Below, piece by piece: positions 57,146-64,000 of a stretch of DNA of 64,000 nucleotides. Origin of the DNA: Dichotomocladium elegans (lineage: Eukaryota; Mucoromycota; Mucoromycetes; Mucorales; Lichtheimiaceae); assembly GCA_025716815.1 (NCBI GenBank), contig JAIXMN010000023.1:496001-560000 (forward strand), read 5' to 3'. Each line of letters starts with the position of its first letter. Position 1 is the first letter of the stretch. Made by a program: the position numbers and the translations under genes. The notes beneath the pieces are model-generated. The model was not told where the DNA came from. It saw only the letters and a program-made list of their open reading frames with translations, and searched no databases.

Positions 57146-60100
57146 TTAACAATAGGCTGACGCGCAGGCCAGTTTGCCCATATAATAACACAGCACCATG
57201 GCTAAGAAGACAACGGCGAGTTGTTGACCGTTGAACGTCAGTTCGTCCGATAGGATGATGATGTTACTGTTGTGGTGCTGAGGGATCAGTTTGTAGCCTT
57301 CCGGTATCAACAGGACCTGCTGGTGGCGAAGGCGATCAGAAGACAAGCGTGTTATTTTCTTCATGCTGCCTGCGCCGGGAGATGAAGGTAACATGTCGCA
57401 AGAAGAGGGTGTAGCGGTCGGCTGCTGCGGGCGTGCGATTGGAGGCAAAGAAGATGATACAGGTTGTTGTTCCTCAGGAACGGTGGGTTTTGGGGTTGGA
57501 GTTGGAGCTGGAGTCTTCACTGTGGTGGTAGTAGTAACGACCTGAAGAGCCGGTTGAGGATCTACGTTCTGAGCAGGAGGTATGACAGGGGCAGGAGCAT
57601 CAACAGGATCGAGCTTGGTGCTGACAAGGGGAGATGGAGATGGAGACGGAGACGGAGGAGGAGGAGGAGGTAGTAGCATGAGCGATACGCCATTGAGCAT
57701 AAACTGAGGAGAACTCGGGTGCTTTGGAGTGCTGGGTACGATCCGCAAGGAAATGCGCTTGCCTTCCATCTTTGATGACGTCGTATACAACCTCAGACAG
57801 GATGCTGAGGGTGTCAGATCTACCCTGGTACCGGCATCAGGCGTCAGGATGATGTTAAAACCGGCAGGATACCTCGATCTATGAATCCGGATGTCGGTAC
57901 ACCAACGTCCTCGACGGTGGTGATGGGAACAAGAAGAAGCATCGGCAGCAACCACACCGCCGTCATCATCGTTATCATCATCATTATCATCGTGCTTCTT
58001 GGTGAATGATCTGCCGTGGAGCTCATGTTTGGCAATAAAGGTGACGTCGTACACGCCCGTCTTGCTGTCGAACGCTTCATCAATGACCTTGCCAGCCACG
58101 CGACGGATGTAGGGTGGGCAGCCATGCTGGGATACGTAGACCTCCAGAGCGTTCAGGCGAGGTATGGACGGTGGCGGCGTGATGGATATCCAGGAGAGAT
58201 CGACTGTTTTTTTGTTCAGAGGGTTGGGTCTAAATATCCAACCATCGAAATCCCTTGTGTCAATGCCACCCATCGCAACCGTAATGACGCCCATCGTGGG
58301 ATCGGTATCGATGCTTACGATGGCCCTTAGTGTGGTGATGGCTGGTGTATCGGTCGACGAACCATTGGCGAGCTTCCACTCCACAAGGTAATCCTTTTGG
58401 CTGAACCGCTCAAGAATCTGACCGTCGAGAAACTGACTATCCCCTGTCCCCGTGCGAGATAAACAATAAATATTTCATGCCAGAAAAAAAAAGTCTCGGG
58501 TGATGTGCAACGTACATATCTTGCGAGCACCAAAACACTGAACAACCGAGCACAATTGCTCAGCGGTCAGATCCTGTTGAAGAGACCGGTCGATACGTGT
58601 CAAGGATGGCAAAAACAGAGTGCTGTCGGAGGATTCTCCCCCTCCACTATTCGGTACGAAGGCATACATCCTGCAACCATGGTCCTCCGCAGTAAGCGCC
58701 CAGGCATCCAGCGACGCACCCAGCCGTTTGATGAGGCCCATGGCCTCGTTTTTTCGCTCCAAATGGCGGTGAGGAGGATAGAGCGAGTGCCGCTTTCTTG
58801 ACAGATGCTGCTGCTCAGCAATCGCACCTGTCGGATGATGATCGACTCGAGAGCCACTGGGTCCTGCCTCGGGCACCGGCGTCGTTACCTGCGACGACGA
58901 TGACACATTCTTCACAGACGAGCAACGGTCTCTGCCACCAGTCAGTTCGTCTTGTTCCTGTCGATGGCTGGATGCAGAAACGTGATGACTGCTACTAATA
59001 CTATTACTGCTACTATTACGGTCGATTATATCAAGCTATGAGTTGGGCAATTACTGATTTTTTTTTTTCTATCTTACAACGTTGCGAAGGGGGACATACA
59101 TGAATGAAACTTTTCGAGTGGGTTGAATGCGATGCGGTGTTGTAGATGATGAGGACGGCGACGTTGCAGCAGCGCGCATCTTCTGCGCGCGCATTCTATT
59201 CGCCTTTTTCTCGAGGTACTCATTAACAAGGGCAATAACGAGAGGCCTACGGGCAAATGATTTTTTGGCAAAGGCTGGTACCCAGCCCTTGACACTTTCT
59301 TGAATAACATACATGACACGCGTTGAGGGTAGCGGAGATCCACGAATGGGCTGCAATATCCAGCCTTGCAACTAAACATTCCTGTTAGGAATGCGGCGAT
59401 TTGGAAAGAAAAGGCGAAGGATGATCGTATACCTGGATTTGAACGCGGACGCGTCCCTGGACACGGGGAACACATGGTGATTCGACACTCGTACAGGCAA
59501 AAAAGATGGCACCATCGCGCGTGCATTCGATCTTCTCCACCAGAACCATATCGCGTTGTCGGTTCATACTACTTGTGCATAGGCTTTTGTATGTGTGTTG
59601 AGCAAGTTCTAAGTTTGTGTGTAACATTGACGGATGCATGCGCATATATATATATATATCTACCTTGATGTTGCTTTGCAAACCTCGTAAGTCAAGGATG
59701 TTGTATCATTCAGGTTTTCAACGAGGTTCCCATCATCGTATCTTTTTATAACAACGTCACAATAGGTTTTCTTCATGGGCGCGCGTGTGTGTGTGTATAA
59801 GGAAAGCAAAGCCCAAAAACCGACCCGAACTTACTGTTCATCCCAGAGTCTGCGCATTCCGATCACATAAAAGATAGACGGCGGCGAAAAGCCATGGATG
59901 ACGGCCTCGCCTCGAAAAATGGGCGTTTTTCCATTCTTGATGTGAACCATCACTCCGCTCTTTTTGTGTTTCAATGCCTTTTTCCAGCCATCGCGGGCGT
60001 CTTCCCGCCAGATCTGCTTCAGAGACGCAAGAGCTGACTCTGCCTGATGGATATGGTATGCTGTCGAGGTTAACATCGGATTGACAAAGCCTGTGGTTGT

Positions 60101-60241
60101 GTGGGTCAAGGTAGCAAGCGAAGGTACAATGCCTCCCGCAGTCCTAGCAATGGCTGCCGGGACGGTGTCTTTTTCCTTTTCTTTATCTTCTTCCTCTTCG
60201 CTGTCGCTAAAGATGGCCTGGATATTGGCGCCATGGGTCAT
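57146..60241 (-). CDS. Two-START-domain protein with C-terminal membrane anchor (six exons)
   Basis: Exons (minus): 60241-59835, 59741-59664, 59568-59433, 59371-59078, 59035-58516, 58443-57146; 910 residues. The first START-like lipid-binding domain covers about residues 75-290 (WKKALKHKKSGVMVHIKNGK, FRGEAVIHGFSPPSIFYVIG, LWDEQYDDGNLVENLNDTTS, MVLVEKIECTRDGAIFFACT, LQGWILQPIRGSPLPSTRVM, FAKKSFARRPLVIALVNEYL). After a Ser-rich linker, a second, diverged START-like domain follows in the last exon (DSQFLDGQILERFSQKDYLV, DGWIFRP, VDLSWISITPPPS, VYVSQHGCPPYIRRVAGKVI). Then come Pro/Thr-rich linkers and a hydrophobic C-terminal helix (QLAVVFLAMVLCYYMGKLA) suggesting a tail anchor. The likely role, lipid transfer or sensing at a membrane, is inferred. 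The exon 2 acceptor (AAAAAG|A) and the exon 6 acceptor were fixed by frame. Confidence 0.82.
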
Positions 60242-60690
60242 TGTTCCGATGAAAGCAAAAAAAAAAAAAGACCGGGCTACATAAGTTTCTACTCAACCCC
60301 ATTTTATTTCAGAACGTATATGTAGATATATATATACATGCTACTTCGGGAAACAAAAGGGAGAGGATTAGGGTAACCCGAGCCAGAAAATCCCCTTTAA
60401 AGCATGCATAACATCTTGATTGGTAGGCTCCTCAATACCAAAAAATATAAAAAAAGGGGGTGGTGAGACCTGGTCGGGATTCGGTAGCCACCTTAGCCCT
60501 ACAATGGAAATCTCTCCCTTGATGTCTAAGTGCTTCGAGTGCATTACATGCACCTGTAGCACCTCCCTATGTCAACAATGGCAGTCAGAGTGAAACGCCC
60601 ATTCATGTGTATGGGAAAGAAAGCGCCCTGAAGCGTACATACGCCTGTGAATAGCGTAAATCTGGTTATTATTACATAGTCGTAGTCTAT
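60242..60690. other. START gene promoter side and Pet127 3' side
   Basis: About 450 bases. It has an A-run just before the START gene (60258-60269) and a (TA)n-like stretch at 60325-60340. Nothing else recognised. Confidence 0.45.
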
Positions 60691-63179
60691 TCAAAACAGA
60701 TATTCCAAGTCTTCCATCCTATTGCCGGCCTGTTCCACATGGCGTCTCTCAGCAAGCAATCCACGCTTGCTCATGGCTCGCAGTATATTAGCAAATTTAG
60801 GCGAAAGTTCCCTGGTGAAACCAAACGCTTGCATCTGGCGCTTTTGTGCAGCATTGAGCTGCTCACGGAGCACTTTTTGTGGAGTGGATGCATCTATGAT
60901 ATTATACGATGTCTTCCATGACTCCCGACGATTGACAGAAACGGGTCCGCTATCAACCGGAACGTCATTCACCACAGATCTCACCGTAAGGACAAATTTG
61001 CTGAGCTCTCCATGGGTTTCGGAGTTTTGTGGGGTAAGCAACGGGTCGATCGATTCCTGCTCGCCGGCACACAGGTCGTCATGACCAGTTGGCGGAGGAT
61101 GCCCGTCCTCCTTGCTCAGACTTGCGTTTCCGTTCAAGATCTCAACAAAAATAGAGAGCCCCATATCTTCATTGGCTTCAAATGTGAGATTAAGCGACTG
61201 AATCCAAGTGGATATGTTAATATTTGTCAATCACGCAGAACATGGAGCATCTTCGGCAGGCGCGAGCACGGCCGCTCTCCTTCTTGTTACCTGGTTCGGG
61301 TATTTTGCGGTCGCTGCATCTAGTACACTCTGGAATAGAACTAAGGTCTTATTGAATGCCAGATTGCCCATCCAACTATTGCCGTAAAGACGAGCATCCA
61401 TTTCTTCGCGAGATATATACTGGAAACCAAACATCTTTCGCGTATTGTGATACGCCACCAGGATACCATCCATATTACCAATGCGCACCTGGAAATTGTA
61501 TTTCAGGAATGCTGAGCGCATCATGTCGTAGTATTCACGTTCAAAGGATTCAAGAAGCCCATGGGGTCGTCGGAGCGTGTAGCCCAGATAATCCTAGAAA
61601 CCACACCATACATGAAACTCTCCCTTTCTAGTTGATCTACCCTTCCACCTTTATACCTGATAATTCTGAATATCAAGGCGAACAGGGATTGCCGCGCGTG
61701 TCTTTAGATCGAATGTTTTGCGCGGAAGACGTGGATCTTGGCAGTCAAGCTGCGATCGGAGCAGGATTTTACCGATCTAAAAAGGAGTGTGCTTAGTTCA
61801 GTGTACTTTGTGATGTCATGTTAGATCTTACTGTCCCATATGCGTATGTCTCTGGCTGGTTAATTTCTTCTGCGGACATTGGTGATTTCGAGTCTTTAAG
61901 GTATCGTTCGTATTCTTCTGGTGGCGATGTTAAAACCTTCTCCATCGATTTTCCCTTTACCAATCGTCAGGTTAATTGGTCATGGCACGACATTCAAACA
62001 GTGGCGAAAGGAGGAGAGGGGAATAGATGCACCTACCATAATGGACAAGATAGTGTCTTCTATATCGTTGCTTTTATCTGCATCTATGCTGTAAACACCA
62101 TCGTTGTACAGGAGGTTAATCGATGACGGTGCACGTGTCGCCCGGGTAAATTTCGCTGGCTATCATGGATTATTCTCAGCTTCTGCTTACGATCCCTCCT
62201 TTATTAGGCTTACTTCGTCAGCAAAATGCATCGAAAGACCCAGCATATTCACGGGTTTGAAATTCGTCAAAGTAAAGTACACCTGCGAGAGAGCCGAAGA
62301 GACGGACGAGGTCGAACCCACGTATCGTTTTTTTCGCATTTTCGCGAGTTCGGTCAAGTTCTGCAAAGGCACATTTTCCCATAATCCCTCTCACTCGTTA
62401 AACAGCCATCCTTTTACACACCTCCTTCTTTCCTGTGGTTTTACCTTGTCTTTCGAAGGTGAGATGTAGGGCGCCAACATGTCGTAATTGAAGTCGATTG
62501 GTTGGGTAAGATACTCTAGGAATGGCGTAAAATTATACACATGGGTTCGTGGATCCTTGAGATGATGAACTCCAGGGCTGAAATACGTATAGTGTGTCGC
62601 TCATTAGTTTCATAATAAGGCTTGTACCTTTTTTGGTTGTTCTTACTTGAACAAGACCCGATCAAGGCCATGAGCTAACGTAGGAAGTTCTCCTTGCCCT
62701 GGTACCTCGAATGCTACAGAAAGCATTCGATCGTCATTTCACATAGATTTTCAGACACGCACACAGAGACACACACACATGACTCATGCACTTACGTTTG
62801 TATACCTGGTTCGGATTGATATGTATAGACGTCTTGAAAGGAAGTATTGGATTGCGGAAGTCCTTGGCAGATATATTTCTGGAATGTACAACTGGTTTCT
62901 CGAACTATTTATTGTTAGCTATCGAAGAGGAGATATATTTGCCCTGGTGTGATGTCATTGAGCAGGGAGATCGCATACATTAGCGACGGAGGGATTGATG
63001 TTATTGGTATCTTGCTGGTGATCGCGATCAAGACGTTTTAAACGGACGGCTAGACTGGTCTTTTCAGGCTCGCTAGCTTCGGTACTTTTTTCGTTCTCGT
63101 CTTGAAATGCTATGACTGTTGATCGGAATCCTCGATGCCGAAGACATGATTGAATAGCTTGTGGCTGAAGGCGCAACAT
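60691..63179 (-). CDS. PET127: Mitochondrial RNA-processing protein Pet127 (ten exons)
   Basis: Mitochondrial membrane-associated protein needed in yeast for 5' processing and turnover of mitochondrial RNAs. Exons (minus): 63179-62979, 62904-62796, 62713-62647, 62577-62445, 62360-62214, 62159-62037, 61954-61832, 61776-61657, 61593-61291, 61197-60691; 610 residues. The first 30 residues (MLRLQPQAIQSCLRHRGFRS) look like a mitochondrial leader. Family motifs: LPTLAHGLDRVLFNPGVHHL, DPRTHVYNFTPFLEYL, KRYVGSTSSVSSALSQVYFT, GKILLRSQLDCQDPRLPRKT, FDLKTRAAIPVRLDIQ, FEREYYDMMRSAFLKYNFQV, IGNMDGILVAYHNTRKMFGF. All joins are in frame and nine of ten exons keep phase 0 or simple phases. It is intron-rich compared with its neighbours. 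Recognition rests on remembered family wording. Confidence 0.9.
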
Positions 63180-63356
63180 ATGATAGGATAATAACAATAA
63201 AAAAAAAAAGGAAGGGGAGGGTTGCTGTCAAAAAAAGAGGTGTCTGTGACTTGAGCTCCACGAATCCCAAAATAGGCAAAGAAGTATTCATGCAAACCTT
63301 TTTATTTTTTATTTCTCAAATTGTACAGACAGAAAGAATACATTTAAGTTGCGAAA

Positions 63357-64000
63357 TTATGACTCGGTGCATAATTCCAGAAACGTCTGAATGCCCAGCC
63401 CTACTCTATCTACCATAAAATATCCACATGGGATTCTCATTGACCTTTCTCTTCGGGGAACCTTTCGCGTGTGGTGTGGTCGTAAAGGAGGCCGCGGGGG
63501 ATATTGTGGTTGTGTGGAGCCGGCGTTGGCCGGCAGCACTGTTGATGTTGTTGGTATAGGCGACTGCGGATGGGTATCTTCTAGATTGGTTGGTCCGACA
63601 AGGCAGGCATCGAGGATGAAATCGCGATCAGCAATGGTGATCTCCTTTGCCTGCTGGATCTGCGAGGCAAACTCACTCGCACCTGAGAAAGTACCGGCAC
63701 GTGCAGGTGGCAGCTGTTTTCGAATATCCCACAACGAGGATATTATTCTGCGCTTTTCACGGTGTTGAATGATCAGCTTACCATGAGACACATAGCAATC
63801 CTCAACTCGAAAATAATTCTGGCAAAGGTCTGGGTAAAACCAGACCCACCTATTTTTCAGATCCACAGTGGCCAGTTCCAAGGGTATCCCTGCATCAATG
63901 CTGTTAATGCTATTGGGGATCGATAGCTCACTCAGATTGGTTGACACAAGCTTGAAGAACCGTGAGTTTGTAGGATAGCGATGTAGCTTGGATCGCAGTG
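63357..64000 (-). CDS. Unidentified protein, C-terminal part (5' end outside window)
   Basis: The minus-strand frame is open from the right edge of the window (reading LRSKLHRYPTNSRFFKLVST) to a stop at 63357, at least 213 residues. It includes ATVDLKNRWVWFYPDLCQNY, HGKLIIQHREKRRIISSLWD, then SGASEFASQIQQAKEITIAD and a Pro-rich basic tail (PPRPPLRPHHTRKVPRRERS). Codon use looks coding. There is no ATG in a convincing start context; the first in-frame candidates lie mid-sequence, so the gene starts beyond 64000. I do not recognise the family. The stop lies 178 bases upstream of the Pet127 start on the same strand. Confidence 0.7.
   Translation of the reverse strand, partial: LRSKLHRYPTNSRFFKLVSTNLSELSIPNSINSIDAGIPLELATVDLKNRWVWFYPDLCQNYFRVEDCYVSHGKLIIQHREKRRIISSLWDIRKQLPPARAGTFSGASEFASQIQQAKEITIADRDFILDACLVGPTNLEDTHPQSPIPTTSTVLPANAGSTQPQYPPRPPLRPHHTRKVPRRERSMRIPCGYFMVDRVGLGIQTFLELCTES

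Noticed and set aside
1..64000. tRNA and 5S rRNA genes
   Set aside because: I looked for B-box-like GGTTCRANNCC words with a matching acceptor stem and found none; a covariance search could still find one.

Overview
The window is nuclear DNA of a filamentous fungus, most likely an early-diverging one (Mucoromycota, probably Mucorales). The evidence is short introns (about 50-145 nt) with GTAAGT-like donors and CTAAC/CTGAC-like branch sites, a fungal class IV chitin synthase, a Tps2-type trehalose phosphatase, Pet127, a Cyc8/Ssn6 corepressor and a fungal-type ADAM protease. Species cannot be named from the sequence. Exon joins were worked out by hand from reading frame, splice consensus and family similarity; all joined frames stay open.

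Layout. 1-1.2 kb: the last codons of an unidentified gene, then ribosomal protein eL30 (minus). 1.2-18.1 kb: a repeat-rich block with no intact host gene. It holds three direct copies of one repeat (A1 about 2835-7808, A2 about 9433-16190, A3 about 16191-18104), decayed Ty3/Gypsy protease-reverse transcriptase remnants (minus), a Tc1/mariner-like fragment, and a 1,600-bp pogo/Tigger element sitting in A2, whose empty target site is still visible in A1. The block ends just before an ADAM metalloprotease gene that lacks its 5' half.

18.4-44.2 kb: a gene-dense segment: ADAM(+), CYC8(+), a polyQ hypothetical(+), SIR2-type deacetylase(-), class IV chitin synthase(-), trehalose-phosphatase(-), NUDCD1-like(+), family III CoA-transferase(+), forkhead factor with FHA domain(-), NIF/Psr1-type phosphatase(-). 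44.2-52.5 kb: a gene desert with a 758-bp imperfect palindrome and a 23-bp minisatellite. 52.5-64 kb: F-box/LRR protein(+), GMP synthase(+), a two-START-domain membrane-anchored protein(-), Pet127(-), and an unidentified gene running off the right edge(-).

The genes look like ordinary housekeeping and regulatory loci, not one pathway cluster. Some share themes: chitin synthesis beside trehalose metabolism (wall and stress physiology), and Cyc8 near a Sir2 deacetylase (both transcriptional silencers). The most distinctive content is structural: the dated transposon insertion, the truncated ADAM gene at a repeat edge, the long palindrome, two GC-AG introns and a stop-free 60-nt intron inside the chitin synthase catalytic region.
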